Shown here in pieces: positions 60,728 through 60,974 of a DNA stretch of 60,974 nt. This stretch comes from DATGEP01 sp035310125 (GTDB taxonomy: Bacteria; Chloroflexota; Ktedonobacteria; Ktedonobacterales; JADMIN01), in contig DATGEP010000161.1 in NCBI GenBank assembly GCA_035310125.1, positions 1 through 60,974 on the forward strand, read 5' to 3'. Both the position numbers and the translations under genes were made by a program. Position 1 is the stretch's first letter, and the number at the start of each line of letters is the position of its first letter. The notes under the pieces are model-generated. The model was not told the DNA's origin. It saw only the letters and a program-made list of their open reading frames with translations, and ran no database searches.

Positions 60728-60974
60728 ATGCGTAAAACATTCAGGTATCGCCTCTATCCGACACCCGCCCAAGCGCGCCGCCTGGAGCAGCAGCTTGAGG
60801 AATGCCGGTGGCTCTACAACCATCTGCTGGCTGAACGTCGCGATGCGTGGGAGCAGCGCCAGGAGTCGGTACGTCTCTATGACCAGCACGCCACACTGCC
60901 CGCCCTCAAGGCGGAGCGGCCCGCGTTGGCGGGCGTACAGTCGCAGGTCTTGCAGAATGTCGCGGTGCGCATTG
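60728..60974 (+). CDS. tnpB: IS200/IS605-family TnpB (OrfB), 5' part only
   Basis: 82 codons up to the window edge. The N-terminus RKTFRYRLYPTPAQARRLEQ and the helix CRWLYNHLLAERRDAW match the N-terminal HTH domain of OrfB_IS605. TnpB is the RNA-guided nuclease ancestor of Cas12; the RuvC residues and the right end with the reRNA would lie beyond the window. No clear RBS is seen before the ATG. Confidence 0.88.
   Translation, partial: MRKTFRYRLYPTPAQARRLEQQLEECRWLYNHLLAERRDAWEQRQESVRLYDQHATLPALKAERPALAGVQSQVLQNVAVRI

Overview
The window looks like chromosomal DNA of a GC-rich (roughly 60%) member of the Chloroflexota, possibly Ktedonobacteria-like. This is inferred from the mix of genes: a class A PBP and a MurC/Mpl-type ligase, an archaeal-type ProS behind a T-box leader, a bacterial CDC48-type AAA ATPase, a SirB1-type protein, Pro/Thr-rich one-TM surface proteins, and dispersed GGGCGTCC-type palindromes. 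No rRNA, tRNA, cas genes or prophage were seen. The only mobile element is the left end of an IS200/IS605-type element with a truncated tnpB at the right edge.

Layout. 1-4717 (-): a truncated branched-chain aminotransferase, arginase, and two unrecognised proteins. 4956-11463 (+): a glycosyltransferase, an AlkA-like glycosylase, then four consecutive genes (Nudix, eIF2B-like, ROK, Ser/Thr kinase) whose catalytic motifs are all altered, then a HIT protein. 12594-21499 (+): a six-gene cluster for glucuronide use (flavin disulfide reductase, MFS carrier, beta-glucuronidase, UxuB-type fructuronate reductase, LarA-type nickel epimerase, phosphoglucose-isomerase-like protein), closed by a strong bidirectional terminator. 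21733-25827: YtxH protein and a MacB-like ABC pair. 25889-31690 (-): an exopolysaccharide operon read from a well-formed promoter (UDP-glucuronate decarboxylase, O-antigen-ligase-like protein, two GT4 glycosyltransferases, PHP phosphoesterase). 32477-38004: class A PBP, an alpha/beta hydrolase divergent from a TetR regulator with overlapping promoters, and a GNAT enzyme. 38217-42681 (+): amidohydrolase, RpiB-like isomerase, OsmC, and T-box-controlled proS. 42806-49407: two TrkA-type proteins, PurB (-), a repeat-rich basic protein (-), and CDC48 (+). 49471-60232: Prs, NadE, Mur ligase, SirB1-like protein, an isolated PolX-type HhH protein under a possible SOS promoter, DinB-like protein and PolA. 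tnpB starts at 60728.

Points of interest. The glucuronide cluster lacks uxaC and uxuA but carries a LarA-family protein with every nickel-pincer residue at the correct spacing; since D-mannonate and D-gluconate are C2 epimers, a route glucuronide > glucuronate > fructuronate > mannonate > gluconate is predicted. A 16-base element (GTTGCCGATTCTGCCG and a T-rich variant) occurs ten times in a single frame in the repeat-rich protein gene, three times in the leader before the amidohydrolase gene, and once, as a variant in another frame, in nadE. Palindromic intergenic repeats have also become coding sequence in nadE and polA. Two promoters carry a GAAC-N4-GTTC palindrome at the expected start of transcription.
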